A stretch of DNA of 64,000 nucleotides from Anaerocolumna sp. GTDB lineage: Bacteria; Bacillota; Clostridia; Lachnospirales; Lachnospiraceae. Location: assembly GCA_029256725.1 (NCBI GenBank), contig JAQSXJ010000015.1:79968-143967 (forward strand), given 5' to 3'. The notes beneath the pieces are model-generated. The model searched no databases. It saw only the letters and a list, made by a program, of their open reading frames with translations, and was not told where the DNA came from. Both the position numbers and the translations under genes were made by a program. This document shows, one piece after another, positions 26,502 through 36,080 of the stretch; position 1 is the stretch's first letter; each line of letters starts with the position of its first letter.

Positions 26502-27959
26502 TTATCTTCCATAATCTTCAGCTTTTTTAAGGAATCGCCAGGCTGCTTTTTCATTGCCCGGAAAATAGAGATGGGGAAATCCGGCATACATCCTGTCTGT
26601 TGCTATTACTTCTCTCCATTCCTGTCCATTAGAAGCCTTCGTTACCAGAAAATCATCACCGATTATGTTGCTGTCCCAATAATGAAATTCATGAGCTTTC
26701 AGACTATCGCCCTGTTCAGCCAACAGACTATCCTTCTCTGCCTTTAATTCCACATAACCAAAACGTCTTAACCTGCCCGTGGGAAAGGCTTTCCCAGAGA
26801 GTGCACCCACCATTTTATGTATTCTGCCTTCCTTATCCTCCAATTCTTGTTGAAGATAAAGAAAACCTCCGCATTCTGCTATTGCAGGTATTCCCTCGTT
26901 AATACATTCTCGGATTTCTTCTCTGATGGATTTATTTTCACTTAACCTCTCTGCATGGAGTTCGGGATATCCACCGCCTAAGTAGAGTCCTGCAAGATCT
27001 TTAGGAAGTCTGTTATCCTTTAGCGGACTGAAAGGTATAATTTCACCGCCAAAACTTTCTAACAGCCTTAAATTTTCCCTATAGTAAAAGGTAAAAGCTT
27101 CGTCCATGGCTACTCCTATCCTTACAGGTCTGGCGACAGGAATTTGGTATATGTTTCGATACAACGGACTGTTTTCTTTGGAATGATCGGATAAATCACT
27201 TTCAGTATTAGTTTTTATTGGTTTAATTGTATCGTTATTCTCATTTCTTTCTAAGTATGTAGAATATTCTACAGACGGTGCCTCCGCTGCTATCTTTAGT
27301 AATCCCTCTATGTCTACTGTTTTCTCAAGTTCTTTACTTAATTGAGAAAGAATATCCTCCAGGTTCTTGATTTCCTCTGCCATTAGAAGTCCCAAATGCC
27401 GGCTTTCTATAACTATATCTTTTAGTTCCGGTACATAACCAAAGCATTTTGTACCTAATTCTTCACACTTATTTTTGGCTGCTTCATAAAGGACAGGAGA
27501 CAAACGGTTAAAGATTACACCGGCTATCTTACTGTCTTTCTTGTAATGTAAGAATCCTTGCAACAGTGCTCCGAGAGAGTTCCCCATTCCTTTGGCTTCA
27601 ATTATCAGTATGACCGGTGTATCTGTAAGGGAAGCTACTTCATAGGAACTGCTTCGTTCTGTGAACCCGATACCATCGTAATAGCCCATAACTCCTTCCA
27701 TTACAGAAATATCACTCTCCTTACTGCCTTCCAGGAATACTTCCTTTACTGCATTCTCTCCCGAAAGAAAAATATCGAGATTATAGGAATCTGTTCCAAT
27801 TACCTTCCTGTGAAACATAGGATCAATGTAATCCGGCCCGCATTTAAAGGAACTGATAACCATTCCTCTATCCTTTAAACACTTTAAGATTCCGCAGGTA
27901 AGAGTAGTTTTTCCGGTTCCGCTTTTGGTTCCGGCAAACATAATTCGGTTTCTTTTCAT
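26502..27959 (-). CDS. cbiA: Cobyrinate a,c-diamide synthase
   Basis: Amidates the a and c side chains of cobyrinic acid with glutamine and ATP. The 485-residue protein has the N-terminal P-loop GTKSGTGKTT (10-19) and VMEGVMGYYDGIG (near 105-117), and a C-terminal amidotransferase domain with the nucleophile in AIAECGGFLYLQQEL and HEFHYWD near the end. A polar, low-complexity linker of about 30 residues (NENNDTIKPIKTNTES...) separates the domains and is longer than usual. It precedes cobT by 12 nt. Confidence 0.94.
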   Translation of the reverse strand: MKRNRIMFAGTKSGTGKTTLTCGILKCLKDRGMVISSFKCGPDYIDPMFHRKVIGTDSYNLDIFLSGENAVKEVFLEGSKESDISVMEGVMGYYDGIGFTERSSSYEVASLTDTPVILIIEAKGMGNSLGALLQGFLHYKKDSKIAGVIFNRLSPVLYEAAKNKCEELGTKCFGYVPELKDIVIESRHLGLLMAEEIKNLEDILSQLSKELEKTVDIEGLLKIAAEAPSVEYSTYLERNENNDTIKPIKTNTESDLSDHSKENSPLYRNIYQIPVARPVRIGVAMDEAFTFYYRENLRLLESFGGEIIPFSPLKDNRLPKDLAGLYLGGGYPELHAERLSENKSIREEIRECINEGIPAIAECGGFLYLQQELEDKEGRIHKMVGALSGKAFPTGRLRRFGYVELKAEKDSLLAEQGDSLKAHEFHYWDSNIIGDDFLVTKASNGQEWREVIATDRMYAGFPHLYFPGNEKAAWRFLKKAEDYGR

Positions 27960-28052
27960 AATAACTCCTATCTGTATCTTGTATTGTACATTTCAGGAAT
28001 TTACACGTACACTCATGCCTACCCTGTTTTATGTTTTTCCTTTTCCTTGCTT

Positions 28053-29261
28053 TTATGTTCTTCCTTTGCCTCTGCCTTTTATAATAAATACCGGATTTTG
28101 TGCCAAAAGCATATGGTAAGGCCCTGCTGTTCTGGTTTTTGTAATAGCTGCCTGTATTATTTCCATATCCGTTATCTCTAATTTCTTAAAAGCCTCCAGG
28201 GCTTCACTTAAAGTTTCCAGCGTAATAGCATTTAGTACCAACCTGATAGAAGGGTTTCTATCAAGTAGTTCTTCCAGTGTTTTGCTGAGTTTTCCTCTGC
28301 TTCCTCCGATAAAGGCAGCATCCGGTACCGGCAGTTCTTCTAAGCAGTCCGGAGCACTTCCCCTGATTACAGTAAGATTCTTAAGTGAGAACTTCTCTCT
28401 GTTTCTTTCTATGAGCTCAGTCCCTTCCTCTTTCTCCTCGATAGCATAGACCCAGCCGTTATTTAACAATAAAGCCGCTTCCACGCTTAAGGAACCAGTG
28501 CCGGCTCCGATGTCGTATACGATATCATTGTCTTTAAGCGAAAGCTTGCTTATTGAAAGAAGTCTTACCTCGCTTTTCGTCATAGGGATATCCCCTCTTA
28601 TGAAATCTTCATCGGGTATACCAAGGTGATATTCTTTACTATAGAAACTATTTATTATAAACAATGAAGTAAGGGGTTTATCCTCCATAACCGATAACTC
28701 GGCCGGTGTCACCTTTATTACTTCCTCTTCTGCATAGGATAGTGCAATTCCAACATAAATATCAAGTTCCAGAAGACCGGCAGCTATAAGTTCCTTTCCT
28801 ATCACAGCGAGCTTTCCATCTGTTAATAGAAAAGTTTTAGAATGCTCTCTTACTGCTCTTGTGAAGTCACAGCTTTTTCCGTGAAGGCTTAAGATGCAGG
28901 CATCCTCCCAGGAGATTCCAAGAAGAGCACTGAAATAAGAAACTGTGGATATGCCAGGTATTACCTTAACCTCATATTCACCATTCTCTTTCAAAGCTTC
29001 TGCAACCTTACCTGCTCCACTATAAAACCCTGTATCTCCTGAGAAAAGTATAGTATACTGCTCATAAGCAGATGTTTCTACAAACTGCTTGATTTCCAAA
29101 GGGTTATAGGATTCAAAAATCTCTCTGTCTCCACAGGATACGGATTCCAGCATCCGCCTTGCACCAATAAATACCTGTGCATTCTCAATGGCTCTTTTAC
29201 CTTCCTGTGTAAGTGTGTCTGGATTACCCATCCCAATCCCTACTAAGTTGATTTTTTTCAT
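28053..29261 (-). CDS. cbiET: Fused cobalt-precorrin-7 C5-methyltransferase / precorrin-6B C15-methyltransferase (CbiE-CbiT)
   Basis: One 402-residue polypeptide carries two enzymes. Residues 1-200 are a tetrapyrrole methylase (VGIGMGNPDTLT at the start, FSGDTGFYSGAGKVA, IPGISTVSYFSALLG), matching CbiE. Residues 205-402 are a class I AdoMet domain with DIGAGTGSLSVEAA, matching CbiT, which also decarboxylates the C12 acetate. CobL-type fusions are common; E. coli-type organisms have separate genes. An aaagg ribosome binding site precedes the ATG. It follows cbiJ and precedes cbiA in the operon. Confidence 0.93.
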   Translation of the reverse strand: MKKINLVGIGMGNPDTLTQEGKRAIENAQVFIGARRMLESVSCGDREIFESYNPLEIKQFVETSAYEQYTILFSGDTGFYSGAGKVAEALKENGEYEVKVIPGISTVSYFSALLGISWEDACILSLHGKSCDFTRAVREHSKTFLLTDGKLAVIGKELIAAGLLELDIYVGIALSYAEEEVIKVTPAELSVMEDKPLTSLFIINSFYSKEYHLGIPDEDFIRGDIPMTKSEVRLLSISKLSLKDNDIVYDIGAGTGSLSVEAALLLNNGWVYAIEEKEEGTELIERNREKFSLKNLTVIRGSAPDCLEELPVPDAAFIGGSRGKLSKTLEELLDRNPSIRLVLNAITLETLSEALEAFKKLEITDMEIIQAAITKTRTAGPYHMLLAQNPVFIIKGRGKGRT

Positions 29262-29452
29262 AAATTCCTTTCTACAAATGAATCTTAGTTCTAACGACTT
29301 CCTGGAATAAAAGTTTGTATCTTTGGTATTCCCTGGAAGAGGTTATAAACTTAATTCAACTTAACACTATACATATCGCAGAATGGATACAATATTGACC
29401 AAACTGCTGCTACACTTACTATTGATAGTGTTGAAACCTTACTTTACGTTCG

Positions 29453-30205
29453 TTAACCATTTCTCTCTGCCAGTCTATCTTTAATCTCTTCTACTGAAAA
29501 TCCGGTTTCCTCTTTCGGTCGTTGAATTACAAGAACTTTAGCTCCGGCCATTCTTCCGCCTTCCGTCTTTTCTTCATATCCCCCAAGACTTCCGCCTTCT
29601 TTGGTGACTAAATACTTTCCGTTTATCTGCTTTAGCATGGCATAATTCAAATCCTTACTAAAGGGTCCCTGCATACATATAATATTCTTTCGCTGATACC
29701 CCAGTTCAAAGCAGCTCCTTAAAGCGTCCGGATCCGGAAGTATTCTTATATATAATCTTTCCTGATAATCTTTTACTCTGGTATATTCTTTTAAATCCTT
29801 GCTTCCGGTGGTTATGAGGGCATTTCCCTCATTATCATTTAAGAAGCGGATGGTTTCATTCATATCTTTCACTTCTATTATACCTTTAACAGATAACGTT
29901 TCCCTTATTACTCTTAATACTGGAATTCCAAGGGTTTGTGCAGCCTGTTTGATATTATCCGTCACATCGCAGGCATATGGATGTGTTGCATCTATAATAA
30001 CAGTGGTTCCTTCTTCTTTCATAAGAAGTTCCATCTGCTGACTGTTAAGACGTCCTTCACGAATACTTCCCCAATCTCCTTTTTCCAACAGAGTCTTTCC
30101 ATACTCTGTAGCTACACAGGCAGTAACAGGGAATTTCTTTTCCACACAGTATTCATACAGGAGTCTTCCTTCTGTAGTACCTGCAAACAGTAAAATTTTA
30201 TTCAT
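29453..30205 (-). CDS. cbiJ: Cobalt-precorrin-6A reductase
   Basis: Reduces the C18-C19 double bond of cobalt-precorrin-6A using a nicotinamide cofactor. The 250-residue protein starts MNKILLFAGTTEGRLL, the CobK/CbiJ signature, and contains IIDATHPYACDVT, LIRVL-like RILPDPDALRSC and YLVTKEGGSLGGYEEK near the end. Start supported by gaaagga. Flanked by cbiH upstream and cbiET downstream. Confidence 0.93.
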   Translation of the reverse strand: MNKILLFAGTTEGRLLYEYCVEKKFPVTACVATEYGKTLLEKGDWGSIREGRLNSQQMELLMKEEGTTVIIDATHPYACDVTDNIKQAAQTLGIPVLRVIRETLSVKGIIEVKDMNETIRFLNDNEGNALITTGSKDLKEYTRVKDYQERLYIRILPDPDALRSCFELGYQRKNIICMQGPFSKDLNYAMLKQINGKYLVTKEGGSLGGYEEKTEGGRMAGAKVLVIQRPKEETGFSVEEIKDRLAERNG

Positions 30206-30333
30206 GTTTTCCTTTCATTCGCCATCTCTGGTTAAGTAAACCGACCAAAGCTTCAGTCTTTCGTTCGCTTTAGAAGCAAGTCAGTACATTTAAGCTGAGT
30301 ATGACCTTTCTTATTTAACCATACAACCGTAAA

Positions 30334-31056
30334 TTATACGGAATAACCTCTTGGGGTAGCCATCGAATTCTCGATCTGAAGGGTATTTGAATTGCCAATA
30401 AACACAGTGGTAAACATATCCACTTCTCTCTCCCTTAACTCTGTCAAGGTGAGTACTTCTGCTTCTTCTCCTTCTCTGCCGATATTACGAGTAATACCGC
30501 AAACAGTATCTCCTTTTCGGTACTGAAGCAATATATCGCAGGCTTTCATCAGATGATCCGCCCTCTTCTTGCTGGAGGGATTATAGAGACTGATACAAAA
30601 ATCCCCCATACCTGCACACTGTAATCGCTTCTCAATTACTTCCCAGGGTGTAAGAAGATCACTTAAACTGATTACTGCAAAATCATGGTTTAAGGGTGCA
30701 CCTAAGAGCGCTGCACCGCTTAATGCAGCTGTAACGCCTGGTATTACCTTGAGATTAACTGCAGGGTATTCTTTTTTCAGTTCAAAGCAAAGACTTGCAA
30801 GCCCGTATACACCTGCATCACCACTGCAGATTAAGGCGATATCTGTTCCTTTCGCTGCCTCTTCCATAGCCAGACGGCATCTGCTTACTTCCTGTTTCAT
30901 GGAGGTGCTGTAGTATTCTTTCTCCGGAAAATAAGGCTTAACAAGTTCTACATATGTAGTGTATCCGGTAATCACTTGGCATTTTTCTAATACCTCAATA
31001 GCCTGTTTTGTCATATATTCAAGGGAACCTGCCCCGAAACCAACAATATAAAGCAT
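30334..31056 (-). CDS. cbiH: Cobalt-precorrin-3 C17-methyltransferase
   Basis: Methylates C17 and contracts the ring, forming cobalt-precorrin-4. From the Met at 31056 the protein has 240 residues and begins MLYIVGFGAGSLEYMT; further blocks are GYTTYVELV, ICSGDAGVYGLASL and VIPGVTAALSGAALLGAPLN. This start has aagagg upstream and fits the family N-terminus; a longer frame to 31143 adds 29 residues without support. No fused iron-sulfur or CbiG domain is present. Confidence 0.93.
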   Translation of the reverse strand: MLYIVGFGAGSLEYMTKQAIEVLEKCQVITGYTTYVELVKPYFPEKEYYSTSMKQEVSRCRLAMEEAAKGTDIALICSGDAGVYGLASLCFELKKEYPAVNLKVIPGVTAALSGAALLGAPLNHDFAVISLSDLLTPWEVIEKRLQCAGMGDFCISLYNPSSKKRADHLMKACDILLQYRKGDTVCGITRNIGREGEEAEVLTLTELREREVDMFTTVFIGNSNTLQIENSMATPRGYSV

Positions 31057-31195
31057 AATAACCTCTTTTCTGTATGATAAACTTAAGCTTTCTTCCCCTC
31101 TTTCGGTATAAAAGCTTGAATGTATAATGTTCATTCTCTTCACGAGTAACTTAATGAATAAACGTAATTCTGTATAAAAATATAATCAAGCTTTA

Positions 31196-32227
31196 CTAGA
31201 ACTCAATTTTAAATTCCTTTTCATAAACTGCCATAGCGATTCCTGCACCTGTAGTCTTTGGCAGCAGCTGTTTTCCATAATGGCTTGCTAAAGCACCGCT
31301 TCGTTCACAGACATTACCTACACCTGCTGTTACTTCTACGAAAGGAGAATGCATAAATTCACCTGCCACTGCCGATAGCTCCTCTGCTGAATAGAAGTAT
31401 GTCTTCGCTTTCAATTTATCTGCTAACTCATAAATTCCAGGTTCCTCACTTTTAAGATCCACAGAAGAGATGGTAGAAATTCTGGCAATATCAATACCTG
31501 ACTGACTACAGATATCTGTTACCCTTTTATAGAGCGCCATACCTGTAACTCCTTTACGACAGCCGATACCAAGCACAAGGTTCTTAGGAACCAGATGAAG
31601 GGTAGTCTCAAACGGATCAGCATTTACATCGCTTCCAATGCAGATACCGACTTTCTTCACCCCCGGTTCAATACCTGCCGGCGGTTTGCCAAGCAAAGGA
31701 TATTCACTATGGATACCTACCGCTTCTCCGGCTAAAAGGGCTGCAGAAATTGCTTTTATCCTTGCTATTTCCTTTATTACAAGTTCATGCTGTCCGGCAA
31801 ATAAATCTACCGCAAATACCCCATTTAAGTCAGTAGCCGTAGTTATTACCGGCTTAGCTTCGATTAGCTCTGCAACTTTCATACATAATTCATTCCCTCT
31901 GCCAAGATGGCCTGAGAGCAAAGATATAACGTAATTTCCCTTCTCATCCAGCACCAGGACAAAAGGGTCAACCTCTTTCCCCTGAAGGTAAGGTGCTATA
32001 CTTCTTACTGCGATACCACAGGCACCTATATAAATGATTCCTTCTCTGCTTTCAAAAAGCGTACCGGTAAGAACACTGATATTTTCAAAACTTCCTAACT
32101 CATCAGCAGGTGTTGTGGAATATCGCTGAAATCCTTCTACATCATGTCCGATATTTCTTAAGGCCTGGCAAAGGCGTTGGTTTAGTTTGTTTCCGCCTTT
32201 GGTAAAGGATATTACTGATATTTTCAT
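31196..32227 (-). CDS. cbiG: Cobalt-precorrin-5A hydrolase
   Basis: Opens the delta-lactone and releases acetaldehyde to give cobalt-precorrin-5B, a step specific to the oxygen-independent pathway. The 343-residue protein has an N-terminal CbiG domain with FTKGGNKLNQRL, YIGACGIAVRSIAPYL and VISLLSGHLGRGNEL, and a C-terminal domain with LGIGCRKGV and STISSVDLKSEEPG. Its start follows the cbiF stop by 9 nt. Confidence 0.94.
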   Translation of the reverse strand: MKISVISFTKGGNKLNQRLCQALRNIGHDVEGFQRYSTTPADELGSFENISVLTGTLFESREGIIYIGACGIAVRSIAPYLQGKEVDPFVLVLDEKGNYVISLLSGHLGRGNELCMKVAELIEAKPVITTATDLNGVFAVDLFAGQHELVIKEIARIKAISAALLAGEAVGIHSEYPLLGKPPAGIEPGVKKVGICIGSDVNADPFETTLHLVPKNLVLGIGCRKGVTGMALYKRVTDICSQSGIDIARISTISSVDLKSEEPGIYELADKLKAKTYFYSAEELSAVAGEFMHSPFVEVTAGVGNVCERSGALASHYGKQLLPKTTGAGIAMAVYEKEFKIEF

Positions 32228-32236
32228 AAGCTCACT

Positions 32237-32986
32237 CTATTCCTGTCCCTTCCGGTATTCCGTGGTAAACTTCTCATCATAGAGTTTTGATAATTCATAA
32301 TCATCACCCAGGGAGTCGCCTACTACGATTAATGCGGTTTTCTTTATTCCGTTATCTGCTGCTAATGCCGATAACTCTTTTATAGTTCCTCTTGCAATCT
32401 TTTCATCCACCCAGCTGGCTTTGTAAACAATAGCACAGGGGGTATCCTCACTATACCCTCCTGCTATCAGCTCTTCGGATAATTCTTTTGTATAACTAAC
32501 ACTTAGGAATATTACCATGGTTGCTTTATGAGCCGCCAAAGCCTGTATGGATTCCCTCTCCGGTACCGGAGTTCTGCCAGCCATTCTGGTTATGATAACT
32601 GTCTGGGTAACTCCCGGTAAGGTATACTCTGTCTTAAGAGCTGCTGCTGCACCAAATAAGCTGCTGACCCCCGGACATATATCAAATGCTATTTCCATAC
32701 TTTTAAGTGCATCCATCTGTTCACGGATAGCACCATAAATACTTGGATCGCCGGTGTGAAGACGTACAATCTCTTTATCCCTGTTATTTTCAATTACCTC
32801 TAATACCTGAGGTAATGTCATATAGGCACTGTCGTAAATAACAGCATCCTCTCTGGCATACTCTAGCAGTTCCTTATTAACCAGAGAGCCGGCATATATA
32901 ATAACACCTGCTTCCCCAAGAAGCCTCGCCCCTCTGACGGTTATCAAATCCGGGGCCCCGCTACCCGCTCCTACAAAATGGACCAT
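32237..32986 (-). CDS. cbiF: Cobalt-precorrin-4 C11-methyltransferase
   Basis: Methylates C11 of cobalt-precorrin-4. The 249-residue protein has FVGAGSGAPDLITVRG at the start, YAGSLVNKELL, LHTGDPSIYGAIREQM and PGVSSLFGAAAAL, all diagnostic of CbiF/CobM. It lies between cbiD (36 nt) and cbiG (9 nt). Length normal. Confidence 0.95.
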   Translation of the reverse strand: MVHFVGAGSGAPDLITVRGARLLGEAGVIIYAGSLVNKELLEYAREDAVIYDSAYMTLPQVLEVIENNRDKEIVRLHTGDPSIYGAIREQMDALKSMEIAFDICPGVSSLFGAAAALKTEYTLPGVTQTVIITRMAGRTPVPERESIQALAAHKATMVIFLSVSYTKELSEELIAGGYSEDTPCAIVYKASWVDEKIARGTIKELSALAADNGIKKTALIVVGDSLGDDYELSKLYDEKFTTEYRKGQE

Positions 32987-33022
32987 GTTATCTTTATCCT
33001 TTCCATATCAATATACTAAGCC

Positions 33023-34204
33023 TTAACTTAACTGCTTAATCAGCCTGTCTGCTTCTGTTGTCTTTCCAAGAAGTCCGTATTTATTAGAAAATAGGACCGC
33101 GCCTATAGTTAACCCATCATACGCTCTTTTCTTTAAATAATAATCTATTTTATCCATTAGAATGTCAATGGTAGTTTCCATTTTCCCATGTTCTTTTAAT
33201 ACTGCTAAGGCTTCCTCTGTGGTAACACAATTTAGTATTTGATTTAATGTGTTTGTATCACAGCCTGCTTTTAAAGCACAGCAGCACAGGACTTCCTGTC
33301 TGGCATCTCCCCATTTAGAGTGGGTGTTCATAATACCTGCTCCAAGCTTTACAAGTTTACCGATATGTCCAATCAGCAGAAATCCCTCTAATTTAAACTC
33401 ATAAGCCATATCGATGGTGTCTCCGATGAAATTACTGCACTTTACCATATTCTCTTCGCCAAAATTCAATTCACTTCCTGCAAAGGCTTCACCGTAATTT
33501 CCCGGTACTACTGCCAGAGTTGTAATCCCTTTGCTGGCAAGCATTCTTATCTCCGTTCGAATTGTATCAACAAGAGCCTTCTCACTCATAGGCTCAACAA
33601 TACCGCTGGTTCCAAGAACTGAGATCCCCCCCGTAATTCCAAGCCTTGGATTAAAGGTCTTCTCTGCAAGGAGCTCTCCACCAGGTATCGCGATCACTAT
33701 GCTGAGCCCGCCTTTATACTCGGCTTCCTCGCAGATCTCCTTTACTTCCTTTTCTATCATAAGTCTTGGTACCCTGTTAATGGCAGCCTCACCAACCGGC
33801 TGATCAAGCCCTGACCTAGTGACTCTTCCGATTCCAAGCCCTCCGTCTATGGTTATACCGCTATCTGTTTTACTAACAGTAGCATAGACCAATACTCCGT
33901 GAGTAATATCTGCATCATCTCCGCCGTCCTTTTTAACCGAGCAGGTAACCGAAGGTTCTGTGGTGAAAAACCGGCTGCCTTCAGGCTCTGGCTGTTGTCC
34001 ATTCACATCTGTCCGGTTACGTTCTGTAGTGATGATATCGAGTGTGAGCATAATCCCTTTTGGAGTATCAATGGTTACTCGTTTAGCCTCTTTTTGTAAC
34101 AGCAGCCCTATAGCCGCCGCCTTTGCCGCAGCTGCTGCACAGGAGCCTGTTGTATAACCGCATCTCAGCTTTTTATTATCCTTATAGATATACAATTCCT
34201 CCAT
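33023..34204 (-). CDS. cbiD: Cobalt-precorrin-5B C1-methyltransferase
   Basis: Methylates C1 in the anaerobic route. The 393-residue protein starts with the family motif LRCGYTTGSCAAAAAKAA and contains GGDDADITHG, GLGIGRVTRSGLDQPVGEAAIN, GGISVLGTSGIVEPMS and LLIGHIGKLVKLGAGIMNTHS. These are hallmark CbiD segments. A ggaaagagg site precedes the ATG. Its presence, with cbiG and cbiK, fixes the pathway as oxygen-independent. Confidence 0.96.
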   Translation of the reverse strand: MEELYIYKDNKKLRCGYTTGSCAAAAAKAAAIGLLLQKEAKRVTIDTPKGIMLTLDIITTERNRTDVNGQQPEPEGSRFFTTEPSVTCSVKKDGGDDADITHGVLVYATVSKTDSGITIDGGLGIGRVTRSGLDQPVGEAAINRVPRLMIEKEVKEICEEAEYKGGLSIVIAIPGGELLAEKTFNPRLGITGGISVLGTSGIVEPMSEKALVDTIRTEIRMLASKGITTLAVVPGNYGEAFAGSELNFGEENMVKCSNFIGDTIDMAYEFKLEGFLLIGHIGKLVKLGAGIMNTHSKWGDARQEVLCCCALKAGCDTNTLNQILNCVTTEEALAVLKEHGKMETTIDILMDKIDYYLKKRAYDGLTIGAVLFSNKYGLLGKTTEADRLIKQLS

Positions 34205-34251
34205 GCTGCCTCTTTCCGGATTATCTATCCTGTTCTATCTGTTTACTGAGT

Positions 34252-34950
34252 TTACTCAGCCTGCTCTTTTATTATAATAAGTGTAAAATACCCTGCCTCA
34301 GCCGGAAAGTCTTCTATTTTATCATAGATTCTTTCCTCTGCCATTCCACAATTCTCTGCCATCATAGCTCGTAAGCCCAACTCTTTGATTCGCTGTACCA
34401 GTTCTTTGTATTTCCTGCCTGACTTCATAATAACTTTAGTACCTGGCTGTCTTAAGGTTTCTTCCACATCATGAAGTCCTGGAATAATATGTATCTTTTC
34501 ACTTCCGGCAGCAAGGCTCGTCTGTAAAAGGGCAGCTGCATTACAAAAGGAAGTAACTCCATTAATCGTACAGGTGCTTAGCCCTTTCTTCTTAAGCCGC
34601 TCCTCCAGATAACCATAAGTGGAATATACCGTAGGATCTCCCAGTGTCAGAAAGGCAACGCTAACGCCTTTTTCCAAATATTCCGCTACCTTACCGGCGC
34701 AAGAATCATGGCTTTGCTTCTGTAATTCCTTATCCATGGTCATAGGCATAGGCAAATAAAGTATTTCTTTCTCCTTAAGTTCTGGCAACGCTTCTTCAGC
34801 TATCCTATAGGATACGCAGTTTTCTTTATTTTCAGCAGGTAATGCTATAATCGGGCACTCCCTTATAATTCTTACAGCCTTTAATGTAAGCAGTTCCGGA
34901 TCCCCCGGCCCTACACCAATACCATAAAATACAGCTGTTTCTCTTTCCAT
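34252..34950 (-). CDS. cbiL: Cobalt-factor II / precorrin-2 C20-methyltransferase
   Basis: Adds the C20 methyl group. The 232-residue protein begins with FYGIGVGPGDPELLTLKAVR and has LGDPTVYSTYGYL and INGVTSFCNAAALLQTSLA, fitting CbiL/CobI. It begins 17 nt after cbiK, whose product is its substrate. Confidence 0.94.
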   Translation of the reverse strand: MERETAVFYGIGVGPGDPELLTLKAVRIIRECPIIALPAENKENCVSYRIAEEALPELKEKEILYLPMPMTMDKELQKQSHDSCAGKVAEYLEKGVSVAFLTLGDPTVYSTYGYLEERLKKKGLSTCTINGVTSFCNAAALLQTSLAAGSEKIHIIPGLHDVEETLRQPGTKVIMKSGRKYKELVQRIKELGLRAMMAENCGMAEERIYDKIEDFPAEAGYFTLIIIKEQAE

Positions 34951-34967
34951 ATTTTCAACTTCCTCTC

Positions 34968-35747
34968 TTATATACTAATTGCCTCTCTTGCATGTTCTGC
35001 AAAGATCTCCTGTATTCCTTTGTATTCACCTAACCCCTTTAAGATACATTCCACTTCAAAGCCCTCCTGTAAGAGCATCTCCTTCCAGGAATCCTCATCA
35101 CCTGCCATATCATTGGCGGCATGATCTCCGGATACTACCATAAAGGGAGCAAGACAGACACCTTTATAGCCTTTTGCTTTTAATCTTGGCAGAAGGGTTT
35201 CAAGAGAAGGATACGCCTCTACTGTTCCTACATAAACATGCTCATAACCTTTGTCCCTGAATACATATTCCAGTGCTGCATAGGAGCTGTTCGTGTAATG
35301 ACTTGTCCCATGTCCCATAAATACCAGGGCTTTTTCTGAACTTCCGGTATCTATTTCTTCTGCTACTTCTTCTACTGCCTTCCTATAATCCTCTGTACTG
35401 CTAAGGAGCGGAGTTCCAACCTTTATAGCATGGAATTCCTGTGCCATCTCTCTTATATCTTGTAACATACGGTCATTCTCAACCCCATGGAGAATATGAG
35501 TAGGCTGTACGATAACTTCACTGACACCGTCTTCTACCATCTGTTTTAAGGCCTTGGCTACTGTAAATATCTCCATCCCATCTCTCTCTTTTAGAATCTT
35601 TATAATCATTTTGCTGGTAAATGCACGGTAAAGCGTATATTCCGGAAAAGTTTCTGATAATTTTCCTTCTATCTGAACAATTGTTTTTTCCAAAGTATTT
35701 AAATGACTGGTTCCAAAGCTTACAACCAGCAATCCTTTTTTCTTCAT
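34968..35747 (-). CDS. cbiK: Sirohydrochlorin cobaltochelatase
   Basis: Inserts Co2+ into sirohydrochlorin at the start of the anaerobic branch. The 259-residue protein has MKKKGLLVVSFGTSH at the N-terminus and the metal-site histidine in FMGHGTSHYTNSSY, plus APFMVVSGDHAANDM with a second histidine. The start at 35747 follows gggag by six bases; the open frame extends to 35843, but those extra 32 codons are part of the 42-bp repeat array. No signal peptide, so the enzyme is cytoplasmic. Confidence 0.93.
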   Translation of the reverse strand: MKKKGLLVVSFGTSHLNTLEKTIVQIEGKLSETFPEYTLYRAFTSKMIIKILKERDGMEIFTVAKALKQMVEDGVSEVIVQPTHILHGVENDRMLQDIREMAQEFHAIKVGTPLLSSTEDYRKAVEEVAEEIDTGSSEKALVFMGHGTSHYTNSSYAALEYVFRDKGYEHVYVGTVEAYPSLETLLPRLKAKGYKGVCLAPFMVVSGDHAANDMAGDEDSWKEMLLQEGFEVECILKGLGEYKGIQEIFAEHAREAISI

Positions 35748-35992
35748 AATTGACTCCCATCTGCGTGATTTATCACGCTTTTCTTTCGTTATTGGCTCCC
35801 TATTTGTGTGCTTCATCACGCTTTTTTCGCTATTGACTCCCATTTATGTGCTTCATCACACTTTTCTATCACTCTTGGTTCCCATTTATGTGCTTCATCG
35901 CGCTTTTCTCTCACTCTTGGTTCTCATTTATGTGCTTCATTACACTTTTCTTTCTCTATTGGCTCCCATTTATGTGCTTCATCACGCGCACA
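35748..35992. repeat. 42-bp tandem repeat array upstream of cbiK (6 copies)
   Basis: Units begin about every 42 bases (ctccca at 35754, 35796, 35837, 35879, 35921 and 35963, with small variations). On the transcribed minus strand each unit reads gcgtgatgaagcacataaat followed by gggagcc, so each carries a Shine-Dalgarno-like gggag and a tiny open frame MKHINGSQ. The last unit contains the hairpin gcgtga-taaa-tcacgc and supplies the cbiK ribosome binding site. The array fills most of the 333-nt cbiO-cbiK spacer. Confidence 0.9.
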
Positions 35993-36080
35993 ATATCGGG
36001 GAGAGAAAGTATAAATTTAATTCTCTCTTGTGCCTATTTCATATAGCAGATCTGTCTGCAATACTGCATACTTTTATATT

